A program made the position numbers and the translations under genes. Shown here one piece after another: positions 34,843-43,029 of a stretch of DNA of 64,000 bases. Each line of letters opens with the position of its first letter. The stretch's first letter is position 1. The notes under the pieces are model-generated. The model saw nothing but the letters and a program-made list of their open reading frames with translations, did not search any database and was not told where the DNA came from. The DNA comes from Halorubrum salsamenti (GTDB taxonomy: Archaea; Halobacteriota; Halobacteria; Halobacteriales; Haloferacaceae), in assembly GCF_007671685.1 (NCBI RefSeq), contig NZ_VCNL01000001.1:248001-312000 (forward strand). Direction: 5' to 3'.

Positions 34843-35946
34843 ATGAACCGAGGGATCGCGCTCATCGCCGTCGCGGTCGTGTTGGTCGGCGTCGCCGGGA
34901 TCGCCGCGGCCGGCCCGGTCGGAACGGCCGTCGCGCAGGACGACCCGGCGGCGACGAACGAGACGGGCGAGGGCAACGAGACGACGAACGGGACCGACAT
35001 CAGCCCCGGCGAGCGCCTCTCCGGGGTGATCGGGGTCCAGCAGGCCGAGATCTCCGGCGAGGTCGACTCGCGGGCGTTCGAGGTCGCGCTCAACCGAACG
35101 GAGACGCCCGAGGAACGGGCCGAACTGATCGCCGAGCGACTGAACGGGACCGAGGAGCGATTGACCGAGATCGAGCGGCGCCAGCGGGAGCTCCGCGAGC
35201 GCCGCGACGCCGGAGAGCTGAGTCAGGGCGGGTTCGCCGCGCGGATGGCGGAGACGGGCGCTCGGGCCGAGACGATCAAACGCGAGGCGAACCGGAGCGC
35301 AGACGTTGCCCGCGAGCTCCCGCAGGCGGCGAGAGAGAACCGCCGGCTCGACGAGGAGCGGCTCAACGAGGTCCGCCAGCGGGCGAGCGAGGCGAGCGGC
35401 CCCGAGGTCGCGGCCGTCGCCCGCGGCGTCGCCGGCGACGACGTGGGCGGCCCGCTGGCGTCCGAGCGGCGCGGGCCGCCGGAAGACGTTCGGACCGGCG
35501 GGGGCCCCGATCGCGGCGACGGACCCGGCGCCGGCAACGGTTCGGAGACGGGCGACAACCCGGACGCGGGTGGCGGTCCGCCGGACCGAGGTAACGGGAC
35601 GGACGCCACCGGCAACGCGACTGAGCCGACGAACGCCGCCGACGACTCGACGAACGCGGTCGAGAGTCCGATGAGCGACGCCGGGAACGTCGCGAACGCG
35701 AGCAAGGACGGCGACCGTGGGACCGGAGCCAACGACGGGAACGCGACGCCCCCGCGCGACGACTCGTCTCCGCCTGCCGACGGTGGTGACGGCGGCGACG
35801 GCAGTGACGGAGCGAGCGCCGGCAACGGGAACGGACCCGGTGCCGACGCCGCGAACGCCGTCGGTACGGTCGCGCAGCGTCTCGTCGGACCGTTGACTGA
35901 CGGGACAGACCTCGTCCGGCGGATCGTCGTCGGCATCGATGGATAG
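34843..35946 (+). CDS. Secreted coiled-coil protein with low-complexity C-terminal half (DUF7096-like)
   Basis: 367 residues. A signal peptide (hydrophobic 5-23, cleavage near AVAQ) is followed by a Thr/Asn linker and a Glu/Arg-rich coiled coil (about 85-170, with ERAELIAERLNGTEERLTEIERRQRELRERR). A long Gly/Asp/Asn/Thr-rich disordered region holds many NxT sequons, suggesting N-glycosylation outside the cell. It resembles the haloarchaeal DUF7096 family. The next gene encodes a membrane-anchored HTH protein in the same direction, and the two may form a surface-sensing pair (inference). Confidence 0.75.
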   Translation: MNRGIALIAVAVVLVGVAGIAAAGPVGTAVAQDDPAATNETGEGNETTNGTDISPGERLSGVIGVQQAEISGEVDSRAFEVALNRTETPEERAELIAERLNGTEERLTEIERRQRELRERRDAGELSQGGFAARMAETGARAETIKREANRSADVARELPQAARENRRLDEERLNEVRQRASEASGPEVAAVARGVAGDDVGGPLASERRGPPEDVRTGGGPDRGDGPGAGNGSETGDNPDAGGGPPDRGNGTDATGNATEPTNAADDSTNAVESPMSDAGNVANASKDGDRGTGANDGNATPPRDDSSPPADGGDGGDGSDGASAGNGNGPGADAANAVGTVAQRLVGPLTDGTDLVRRIVVGIDG

Positions 35947-36089
35947 GCCGGAATCAGTGCGGTTGCGCCGCGGGGTCACCGCGAGCGGACGGACTGGCGC
36001 TCGCGTGCGAGCGCCGAGCGGTCCGACCGCGACCCGCCCTCACTCGCGAGATGGGAAGCGATTTATCCGAGCCTCGTAACTGTCCGTTC

Positions 36090-37256
36090 GTGCAGCGAAC
36101 GGTGCTCCTCCTCGTCGTCATCGCGATCGTCGCCAGCGCCGGTTTCGCGTCGATCGGGACCGCACAGAGCGCTGCCGGAGTCCCGGCCGGCGGCTTCGAG
36201 CAGATGGACGTCGACCCGGACGACGTCCTGATCGAGATCTCGGTCGAGCCCGACGGCGACGCGGTCTGGGAGACGCAGTATCGGGTCCGTCTCGCGAGCG
36301 ACGACGAGAAGCAGGCCTTCGAGGAACTCCACGCGGACGTAGAGTCCGATCCGGACGCGTACACGGGGCGGTTCGGCGAGCGGATGAACGCGACGGCCGG
36401 CGCGGCCGAGAACGCGACGGGCAGGGAGATGGCCGTCTCGAACGTCACGGTGACCGCCGAGCGGCGCGAGCTCCCCCAGTCGTACGGCGTCCTCACGTAT
36501 CGGTTCGAGTGGAGCAACTTCGCGGCCGTCGACGGCGACCGGCTCGTCGTCGGGGACGCGATCGACGCGCTGTTCCTCGACGAGGCCTCGTCGCTCATCG
36601 TCTCGTGGGAGGACGGCTACCGGCTCGGCGAGGCGTCGCCGTCGCCGACCGAGACCCGCGACAGCGCGGTCGTCTGGCAGGGTCCGAAGGACTTCACGGA
36701 AGGTCAGCCGCGCGTGGCGATCGAGCCGGAAGGCCGCTCCGCCGGCCCGGTCCTGTTCGTCGCGGTCGGCCTGCTCGTGGCGGTCGTCGCGGCGATCGGC
36801 TACCGGCGTCGACCGCGGGGCGGTTCGGGTCCCGAACGCTCGTCGGACGCGCCGGCCGCGGCCGTCAGCGAGTCGGCTGCCGACGCCGACGACGCGGAAG
36901 CCTCGGAGGGCGCAGGGCCCGCGGCGGCCGCGACCGACGCCGACGAGGGGTCCGACTCGGCGCCGCCGATCGACGACGACCTGTTGAGCAACGAAGAGCA
37001 GGTGATCCGGCTCGTCGAGGCCAACGGCGGTCGGATGAAACAGAAGCAGGTCGCCGAGGAGCTCGACTGGACCGCCGCCAAGACGAGTCAGGTCGTGACG
37101 GGGCTCCGAGACGAGGGTGACCTCGACGGGTTCCGACTCGGCCGCGAGAACGTCCTCTCGCTCCCCGACTACGACGCGACGACCGACAACGGCGAGTCGG
37201 ACGGCGACGACAACAGCGAGGCGAACGACGACGACAACGCCGACGACGAGGCGTGA
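36090..37256 (+). CDS. Membrane-anchored winged-HTH regulator with extracellular sensor domain
   Basis: 388 residues. A signal/anchor (LLLVVIAIVASAGFASI) leads to an extracellular beta domain of about 190 residues with NxT/NxS sequons. Then comes a transmembrane helix (about 230-252, VLFVAVGLLVAVVAAIGY), a basic stop, an acidic linker and a cytoplasmic winged HTH (EEQVIRLVEANGGRMKQKQVAEELDWTAAKTSQVV). It could relay an outside signal to DNA. GTG 36090 is chosen because a TTTAT box lies about 24 nt before it, although an in-frame ATG exists at 36051. Confidence 0.8.
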   Translation: MQRTVLLLVVIAIVASAGFASIGTAQSAAGVPAGGFEQMDVDPDDVLIEISVEPDGDAVWETQYRVRLASDDEKQAFEELHADVESDPDAYTGRFGERMNATAGAAENATGREMAVSNVTVTAERRELPQSYGVLTYRFEWSNFAAVDGDRLVVGDAIDALFLDEASSLIVSWEDGYRLGEASPSPTETRDSAVVWQGPKDFTEGQPRVAIEPEGRSAGPVLFVAVGLLVAVVAAIGYRRRPRGGSGPERSSDAPAAAVSESAADADDAEASEGAGPAAAATDADEGSDSAPPIDDDLLSNEEQVIRLVEANGGRMKQKQVAEELDWTAAKTSQVVTGLRDEGDLDGFRLGRENVLSLPDYDATTDNGESDGDDNSEANDDDNADDEA

Positions 37257-37268
37257 CGCCCGCCCTCG

Positions 37269-37400
37269 TTACAGGTCTCTCGACCGTCCGAGGTGTCGGA
37301 GCTCGCCGCCGCACTCGCAGGTGCCGCCCGTCTCGGAGCGCTCGCCGCATTCGAAACACTCGTACAGTTCTCGCCCGTCCGTGTCTGATTCCGGTCGCAT
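37269..37400 (-). CDS. 43-residue zinc-ribbon microprotein (rubrerythrin-like domain type)
   Basis: A 43-codon gene reading MRPESDTDGRELYECFECG, then RSETGGTCECGGELRHLGRSRDL. Four cysteines in two knuckles (CFEC and CECG) form a zinc ribbon like the small rubrerythrin-like (DUF7129) proteins common in haloarchaea. Such microproteins number dozens per genome and some affect swarming or biofilm, but this one has no known role. It is convergent with the HTH gene (12 nt between stops). Confidence 0.75.
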   Translation of the reverse strand: MRPESDTDGRELYECFECGERSETGGTCECGGELRHLGRSRDL

Positions 37401-37634
37401 ATCGTGCGGTATGCTACCGAAGTGTATAGATTCGCCCCTAATATTATTTACAGACTATAATCAAAACTCCGTGTTTCTGTGGACGAATGATCGACTCGGG
37501 AGGGAAACACGAAACGACGAGGGAGATACGTGGCAAAAAATGGAGGTGAAGAGAGGATCGCGATCGCTCTGAATCGCTTCACCCACGATCCAAAATTCTC
37601 CCGCGGCTCTTCACTCACGGTGTTCCGTCAGAAG

Positions 37635-37707
37635 AGCCGGAGGAGGGATTTGAACCCTCGACCTATTCCTTACGAAGGAATCGCTCTGCCAGCTGAGCTA
37701 CCCCGGC
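37635..37707 (-). tRNA. tRNA-Thr (anticodon CGT)
   Basis: A full cloverleaf reads on the minus strand: acceptor GCCGGGG paired with CTCCGGC (one G-U), D-arm GCTCAGCTGGCAGAGC, anticodon stem ATTCC/GGAAT with loop TTCGTAA (anticodon CGT, decoding ACG), T-arm GAGGG-TTCAAAT-CCCTC, and discriminator T as usual for archaeal threonine tRNAs. No intron and no encoded CCA. A CTTATTTTT box lies upstream. Confidence 0.95.
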
Positions 37708-38272
37708 GCGCGTCTTACCATTCCCGAACGGAAAAATAAGGGTTCCGAAACCGCGGCGCCACGCCCAGCGAGATCACGCGAAACCGGCCGGTTCCGCGCG
37801 AGTCGATCGGCTGTGGGCGTCTGTCCCGGAATGCGGTCGATATCGTCCGAATAGATGAGTAGAATAAGCGATCGTCACAGGAATATAAGGAAAAAACACA
37901 TATACGTGTTCGAACCTCGATTATCCCGTGATCGCACCGATCGTGCGCCGCGATGGCGGGGATCGACTCCCCCGACGGTGTCTGCCCGGTCGGAGCCCGT
38001 ACCGGGCGTCGCTCGTCCGCCGGTCGCGACCCCCACCGCGACCCGGCGCGGCAGTCACCCCTATCAGCGATCCAACACGGCCGGCGTGTGACTCACGTCT
38101 CCGACGTGCCAAGCGCGAAATCGCCTCTGGCCCGACCGTCTCGCGGCCGTGGACTCTTGTCATGTGACGGGCCCGCAGCCGTCCCGACCCGTCGGCGTTC
38201 CCCGGGCGGGACGGCGCTCACGCTGTCGCTGGTCCTGCATCGGACAGCGCCGCCACTCCCGGAACGCCTCGC
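37708..38272. other. 565-bp region with no gene seen
   Basis: The space between the 5' end of tRNA-Thr and the 3' end of trm5. Open frames here are Arg/Pro-rich, unlike the acidic proteins around them. An AT-rich part (37850-37920) holds the quasi-palindrome AACACATATACGTGTT (37895-37910, 14 of 16 symmetric), which could be a promoter or operator with no gene attached. The GC-rich remainder could hold a small RNA but shows no family I can name. Confidence 0.5.
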
Positions 38273-39262
38273 TCACGCCCGCGAGAGGCGAACGTCCAGA
38301 CAGACGTTGTACTCGTGTGGCGCGTACGACCGAACGACGCGTTCGGTCTCGACGGTCACGTCGTACGCGTCGCCGGCGGCCTCGCGGATCGCCCGCGTCC
38401 CGGGGCCGAACGGGTCGTCCTCGTGTTGGATGTCGTAGTAGTGGACGACGCAGTCGTCGCCCGCCAGCCGAACGGCCGTGTCGAGGAACTCGCCGGCCGA
38501 GTGCGGGAGGTTCATCACGAGCCGGTCGGCGGCCCCGGCGTACTCGTCGGCGATCGCCCGCACGTCGCCGGCGATCGCGGTCACGCGGTCTGCGACGCCG
38601 TTGCGCTCGGCGTTCTCCCGGAGGTACTCGACCGCGCGCTCGTTAAGGTCGCAGGCGACCACGTCGGCGCCGCGAGTCGCCATCGGGACGGCGTAGGGGC
38701 CGACGCCGGCGAACATGTCGATCGCGGTCTCGTCGGGGTCGACCTGCTCGATCACGCGGTGGCGCTCGGTGGCGAGCCGCGGGGAGAAGTACACCTCGGC
38801 CACGTCCAACAGGAACTCGTGGCCGTACTCGCGGTGGACCGTCTCGGTGCCGTCCCCCGCTAGCACGTCCCAGCGGCGGACGCGCAGTTCGCCCTCGATC
38901 GGGGAGGCCCGGTTGAGAACCGTCTCGCAGGGCACGTCGGAGGCCATCACCGCGTCGGCGATCTCGCGGGCGCGCTCGTCGTCGTCCTCGTCGACGATGA
39001 CGATGTCGCCGAGCCGCTCCAGCGAGGGCTCGTAGCCGAGGATCGCGGCGGGGGTCCGCGGGCGGTCGCGCTCGGCGGCGTCGCGCTCGACGATCGCCGT
39101 CGTGAGTTCGCCGGGGACCGCCTCGGGGTCCGCGACGGGGATGTAGATCGTGTCGCCGTCGACCGCGATCTCGTGGTCGCCGTCGAGGGCGTCGGCGTCG
39201 GCGAGCCGCTCGCGGACCGCCTCGCCGCGCTCGCGCTCGACCGCGACGCAGGGGACGCTCAT
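38273..39262 (-). CDS. trm5: tRNA (guanine37-N1)-methyltransferase Trm5
   Basis: 329-residue Trm5-type class I methyltransferase. The D2-D3 layout is visible: ILGYEPSLERLGDIVIVD, HREYGHEFLLDVAEVYFSPRLATER (tRNA and SAM pocket), DMFAGVGPYAVPMA (SAM motif), ACDLNERAVEYLRENAERNGV and the catalytic MNLPHSAGEFLD. It makes m1G37, which prevents frameshifting, and archaeal Trm5 also starts wyosine synthesis. The ATG at 39260-39262 gives a short D1 domain. RNase P protein Rnp4 and Trm112 genes are adjacent. Confidence 0.92.
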   Translation of the reverse strand: MSVPCVAVERERGEAVRERLADADALDGDHEIAVDGDTIYIPVADPEAVPGELTTAIVERDAAERDRPRTPAAILGYEPSLERLGDIVIVDEDDDERAREIADAVMASDVPCETVLNRASPIEGELRVRRWDVLAGDGTETVHREYGHEFLLDVAEVYFSPRLATERHRVIEQVDPDETAIDMFAGVGPYAVPMATRGADVVACDLNERAVEYLRENAERNGVADRVTAIAGDVRAIADEYAGAADRLVMNLPHSAGEFLDTAVRLAGDDCVVHYYDIQHEDDPFGPGTRAIREAAGDAYDVTVETERVVRSYAPHEYNVCLDVRLSRA

Positions 39263-39338
39263 TGTCGCGAGAACGCGGGGCGAGCCATAAACGCTGACGC
39301 TTTCGCGGTCCGAGGGCGGGGCTGGGGGCCGCGGCGGG

Positions 39339-39617
39339 TCACTCGAACGGGTACCGCGCGGTCGACCCGCACTCGCGACACCGGACGACGACCCGTCCGG
39401 GTCGGAGACGGACGCGGCTCGTCTTCCCCGGGCGGAGGTAGACGCCGCAGTCGTCGCAGGTCTTCCGGGAGAACTCGGCGGGGACGCCGCAGCGGTTCCG
39501 CTCCGCGATCCGGCGCGCGAGCGCGACGTACTCCCGCGCGCGGTCGTACTCGTCGTCGACGACGGCCTCGCGAGCGAGCGCGAACAGCCGGTCGATCCGT
39601 TCCGACGGGATCCCCAT
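39339..39617 (-). CDS. rnp4: Ribonuclease P protein component 4 (Rpp21 family)
   Basis: 92-residue Rpp21/Rnp4. Two N-terminal helices (RIDRLFALAREAVVDDEYDRAREYVALARRIAERN) are followed by a zinc ribbon with CDDC and CREC. This matches the archaeal RNase P subunit that pairs with Rpp29 to bind the specificity domain of the RNA. The ATG at 39615-39617 (MGIPSER) is preferred over one 13 codons upstream because the family begins just before the helices. Confidence 0.88.
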   Translation of the reverse strand: MGIPSERIDRLFALAREAVVDDEYDRAREYVALARRIAERNRCGVPAEFSRKTCDDCGVYLRPGKTSRVRLRPGRVVVRCRECGSTARYPFE

Positions 39618-39750
39618 ACCTCGCCGGGCGTGACCGACCGGCAAAGTCGTTGCCATCGAGGAGCGGATCTCCGGGGACGTCCAGAAACGCTCTGGGCCAC
39701 GCGCTCGTCAACCCGCACGCTTTTTTAACGGTCCGCGCGAACGACGCCGC

Positions 39751-39945
39751 ATGAAGGAATCCCTGATGGACGTCGTCTGCTGCCCGCTCGACAAGGCCGA
39801 CCTGGATCTCGACGTCGACGAGCGAGACGACGAGGAGATCCTCGCGGGGACGCTCACGTGTACCGACTGCGGCGAGACCTACCCGATCGAGGACGGTATC
39901 CCGAACCTCCTCCCGCCGGACATGCGCGAGGAAGCGGCGGCGTAG
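39751..39945 (+). CDS. Trm112-family methyltransferase activator
   Basis: 64-residue Trm112-like zinc protein: MKESLMDVVCCPLDKADL, then GTLTCTDCGETYPIEDGIPNLLPPDMRE. Four metal-ligand cysteines (CC and CTDC) and the IPxLLPPD ending are typical. In Haloferax, Trm112 binds and activates several methyltransferases of rRNA, tRNA and release factor. The divergent neighbour is rnp4 and trm5 is one gene further. Confidence 0.88.
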   Translation: MKESLMDVVCCPLDKADLDLDVDERDDEEILAGTLTCTDCGETYPIEDGIPNLLPPDMREEAAA

Positions 39946-40035
39946 GACGCGCACGCTTCCCCTCTTCCCTCGTCCCGCACTGACAGCCTCCATCCGTACT
40001 GCATCTTTTTTTAGTGTGAGTGCGTCGACCCGAAC

Positions 40036-40617
40036 GTGTCGACACTCTCCGTCGAACTGAACGGGGACGCGGTTCACTCGATCGGGGCGCCCAACCGGTT
40101 CGAGACGACCGGCCCGTTCGCGGTCTCGCTCGAAAACGCGGGCCGTTCCACGCACGTCCACCTGCACTTCGACGACGACCTCGACCGGGTCGTGTCGGTC
40201 GACGAGGCGAACCACTTCGTCGACGACGAGTCCACGAGACACGTCCACGTCTCCGTCGACGACGTGACCGAACCGGTCCGGGGAAAGCTGAAGATCGTCA
40301 CCGGCTACGGCTCTGAGACCCGGTACGTGAACCTCCGGATCGACCCTCCCGAGGACACCGTCCGCGAGGAGGTCGTCGTCGACGAGGCGTTCACGAAGCC
40401 GCCGGAGCGCACGCCGGAGGTCACGCCGTCTCAGCGCGCGGCGAACGCGGTCGAGCGGCTGATCGAGCGGGGCGGCGTCCCCGGGGCGATCGCCGCGTTC
40501 CTCGCGCTCGCCGCCGGTGTCGCCATCGCGCTCGCGCTCGACAGCGCGGTCGTCACGGCGGCCGTCGTCGTCGTGCTGACGGTGTCGCTCGGGGCGGCGA
40601 TTCTGGCGGTGTGGTGA
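40036..40617 (+). CDS. Protein with two C-terminal TM helices (DUF7524-like)
   Basis: 193 residues from GTG 40036. Residues 1-115 are a soluble beta-sandwich-like domain with HVHLHFDDDLDRVVSVD and HVHVSVDDV. After an acidic/Pro linker come two hydrophobic helices (about 150-168 and 171-192) at the extreme C-terminus, so it is probably tail-anchored with the domain in the cytoplasm. A TTTTTTAG box is about 25 nt before the start. Function unknown. Confidence 0.7.
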   Translation: MSTLSVELNGDAVHSIGAPNRFETTGPFAVSLENAGRSTHVHLHFDDDLDRVVSVDEANHFVDDESTRHVHVSVDDVTEPVRGKLKIVTGYGSETRYVNLRIDPPEDTVREEVVVDEAFTKPPERTPEVTPSQRAANAVERLIERGGVPGAIAAFLALAAGVAIALALDSAVVTAAVVVVLTVSLGAAILAVW

Positions 40618-40718
40618 CGGAAGCGGGCGGGAGCGGCGGCGTCTCTCTCGCCGCCGGCTCCTCCCGCCGATCGCCGCGAATCCGGGCGCTTTTAAGCGTG
40701 CCAGCGGAAGGTTGGCGC

Positions 40719-40907
40719 ATGAGCTTCGAGAAGGAAGACGAGGTCGTGCTCCACGACAAACACAGCGAGCACGACGGCGAGACAGGTACGATCACGCAGG
40801 TGATGGAGACGATGTTCGGCGACGCGACCTACACGGTCAGCTTCGAGGACGGTCAGGAGACCGGCGTCCCCGAGGACGACCTCGACGCCGTCGAGAGCGA
40901 GGAGTAA
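40719..40907 (+). CDS. Small SH3-like acidic protein (DUF1918-like)
   Basis: 62 residues: MSFEKEDEVVLHDKHSEHDGETG, then TQVMETMFGDATYTVSFEDGQETGVPEDDL. The alternating strands fit a small SH3-like or DUF1918 barrel. No cysteines and no membrane segment. A TTTTAAG box lies about 24 nt before the ATG. It starts 101 nt after the membrane protein gene and ends 21 nt before the RNA-binding protein gene. Confidence 0.7.
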   Translation: MSFEKEDEVVLHDKHSEHDGETGTITQVMETMFGDATYTVSFEDGQETGVPEDDLDAVESEE

Positions 40908-40928
40908 CTCTCCGTTTTCCCGACCCGC

Positions 40929-41438
40929 ATGCCTACAGTCCCCTTCCACTACGTCGACCTCCGGGCGTTCGCGTACGCCACAGAGGACGAAAAGCGGGTC
41001 GCGGACGCCCTCCGGACGTTCCTCCCCGAGCAAACCGAACTAGACCGCGTCGAGAACGTCGGCCACCACGGCGACCGGATCGTCGTGCTCTCGGCTCGGA
41101 TCGAGAACGCCGACGGGATGCGTCACGTACTCGATCGGCTCTCCGGGCTCGACGAGGTCGACCGCGTTATCGACGAGCTAGACCAGCGGGTCGACGACAA
41201 CTGCGCGCTGTTCCTCCGCGTCGACAAGCAGGCCGCGTTCCGGGGCGAGGTCCGACTCGGCCCCGGAATCACCGTCCGCGCGAAGGTCGAGGCGTACCCG
41301 GCGAAGAAGGAGGCCGCCGTCGAAAACGCCCGGGAGACGCTCGGGCGGTTGGCCGACGGCGGGGACGACGGCGGTGACGGCGACAACGACAGCGCCGACG
41401 ACGCCGCCGGGGACGGCGACAGCGCCGACGAAGCGTAA
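40929..41438 (+). CDS. RNA-binding protein of the DUF54/COG1931 (exosome-associated-like) family
   Basis: 169 residues. The core (1-135) reads FHYVDLRAFAYATEDEKRVADALRTFLP, HHGDRIVVLSARIENADGMRHVLDRL and LFLRVDKQAAFRGEVRLG, matching the archaeal COG1931 family annotated as an exosome-linked RNA-binding protein. An Asp/Gly/Ala-rich tail (135-169) is a haloadaptation. It forms a tight run with the small gene upstream (21 nt gap). Confidence 0.8.
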   Translation: MPTVPFHYVDLRAFAYATEDEKRVADALRTFLPEQTELDRVENVGHHGDRIVVLSARIENADGMRHVLDRLSGLDEVDRVIDELDQRVDDNCALFLRVDKQAAFRGEVRLGPGITVRAKVEAYPAKKEAAVENARETLGRLADGGDDGGDGDNDSADDAAGDGDSADEA

Positions 41439-41520
41439 CCGGACGGCGGGCGCGGCGTTCCGGGCGCCCGATCCGCACTCCCGGCGTGGATTTTTACGAC
41501 CTCCTGCCGTCGGTGCGTTC

Positions 41521-42954
41521 ATGAGCGATCCGTTCGTCGTCGTCGGTGCCGACGCGGCAGGACTGAGCGCGGCCAGCAAGTTCCGCCGCGAGGCGCCCGA
41601 TCGCGACGTCGTCGTCTTCGAGATGGGCCGGTGGATCTCGTACGCCTACTGCGGGATGCCGTACTTCATCGAGGGGCGCGTCGAGCGCATGTCGAACCTC
41701 CTCTCGCTGTCGCCGAGCGAGGTCGACGAGCGCGGGATCGACCTCCGGCGGGGCCACAAAGTCGTCGGCGTCGACCCGGACGCGGAGACCGTCGCCGTCG
41801 AGACCACCGAGGGCGACTCCTTCGAGCAGCCCTACGACGACCTGCTCGTCGCCACGGGCGGTCGCGCCTCGACCGGCTCCTTCGACGTGCGCGGGGTGGA
41901 CGGCGCCTTCACCCTTCATAACATGGACGCCGCCGCCGCGATCGACGCGTACATCGCCGAGCCGGACGCGTACGACCACGAACGCGCCGACGTGAGCGCG
42001 GTCGACCGCGAGCGCGTCGAGCGCAACGCCGCGATGCCGGCCCCCGAGACGGCCGCGATCGTCGGCGGCGGCTACGTCGGCGTCGAGATGGCCGAGGCGC
42101 TCTCCGGTCGCGGGCTCGACGTACACCTGTTCCATCGCTCCGGACACCTCCTCTCGGACTTCGGCGAGGCCGTCGGTGAGCGCGTCGAGACCGAGCTGGA
42201 CGCGAAGGGCGTGACGGTCCACACGAACGCTCCCGTCGTGGAACTCGTCGGCGACGACCGGATCGAGGCGGTCGTGATCGAGGGGGAGGACCCGATCGAG
42301 GCCGACCTCGCGGTCGTCGGCGTCGGGATCCGACCGAACACCGAACTCCTCGACGGTACCGGCGCCGAACTCGGCGAGGGCGGCGCGATCCGCACGGACG
42401 AGTACGGGCGGACGAGCCTCCCCGACGTGTACGCCGCAGGCGACTGCGCGACCGCGATCCACGCCGTCACCGGCGAGGAGGCGTGGATGCCGCTCGGTCT
42501 CACCGCGAACCGAGCCGGGCGAGCGATCGGCGCCACGGTCGCCGGCGACCCCTCGCCGGTGGGCGAGATCGCGGGCACCGCGGTCGTGAAGGCCTTCGAC
42601 ATGGAGGCCGGCCGCGTCGGACTCGTCGGGGACGAGGCGGCCCGGGATGCCGGCTTCGACCCGGTCCGCGAGACCGTGACCGCCGGCTCTCGGTCCGGCT
42701 ACTACCCCGGCGCGGCGCCGACCGACGTGACCCTCGTCGCCGACCGCGACACGGGACGTCTCATCGGCGGGAGCATCGTCGGTCCCGACCGGGCCGCGAT
42801 CCGGATCGACACGCTCGCGACCGCGCTGGAGGCGGACATGACCGTTCCCGAGGTCGAGCGGCTGGATCTCGCGTACGCGCCCCCATTCTCGCCGGTGTGG
42901 GACCCGATACTCGTCGCTGCGAAGGTGCTTAACGGAACGCTCGACGGGCAGTAA
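41521..42954 (+). CDS. FAD-dependent pyridine-nucleotide oxidoreductase, CoA-disulfide reductase-like
   Basis: 477-residue flavoprotein. The FAD motif VVVGADAAGLSAASK is at the N-terminus and the single redox Cys lies in SYAYCGMPYFIEG (about 39-51), as in CoA-disulfide reductase and NADH oxidases that use one Cys instead of a CxxC pair. The second Rossmann motif is AAIVGGGYVGVEMAEAL and the FAD-binding YAAGDCATA follows. Probable role: reducing low-molecular-weight disulfides or peroxide. The right end of the tnpB element abuts its stop codon (42952-42954). Confidence 0.86.
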   Translation: MSDPFVVVGADAAGLSAASKFRREAPDRDVVVFEMGRWISYAYCGMPYFIEGRVERMSNLLSLSPSEVDERGIDLRRGHKVVGVDPDAETVAVETTEGDSFEQPYDDLLVATGGRASTGSFDVRGVDGAFTLHNMDAAAAIDAYIAEPDAYDHERADVSAVDRERVERNAAMPAPETAAIVGGGYVGVEMAEALSGRGLDVHLFHRSGHLLSDFGEAVGERVETELDAKGVTVHTNAPVVELVGDDRIEAVVIEGEDPIEADLAVVGVGIRPNTELLDGTGAELGEGGAIRTDEYGRTSLPDVYAAGDCATAIHAVTGEEAWMPLGLTANRAGRAIGATVAGDPSPVGEIAGTAVVKAFDMEAGRVGLVGDEAARDAGFDPVRETVTAGSRSGYYPGAAPTDVTLVADRDTGRLIGGSIVGPDRAAIRIDTLATALEADMTVPEVERLDLAYAPPFSPVWDPILVAAKVLNGTLDGQ

Positions 42955-42958
42955 ACTA

Positions 42959-43007
42959 CCCTACCCTACTCCCTCGGCGCTCTGCGCCTCGGTCCTTGAG
43001 GGTAGGG
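42959..43007 (-). ncRNA. Terminal hairpin of the TnpB element, candidate omega-RNA 3' scaffold
   Basis: Perfect 9-bp arms (42959-42967 CCCTACCCT and 42999-43007 AGGGTAGGG) enclose an inner GGCGC-TCT-GCGCC stem. It lies 23 nt past the tnpB stop, where IS200/IS605 elements carry the right-end hairpin that doubles as omega-RNA scaffold. If the RNA extends past the hairpin, its guide would read the flanking stop region of the flavoprotein gene (from about 42957 downward). Confidence 0.6.
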
Positions 43008-43029
43008 CTTTGATGTGGACTCCCGGCAA

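Noticed and set aside
37530-37739. 69-residue frame with the RRRDLNPRPIPYEG sequence
   Set aside because: This is the well-known false protein made by reading antisense through a tRNA gene, here tRNA-Thr.
37850-38150. SRP or RNase P RNA gene
   Set aside because: None of the conserved motifs of archaeal SRP RNA or RNase P RNA can be recognised in this stretch.
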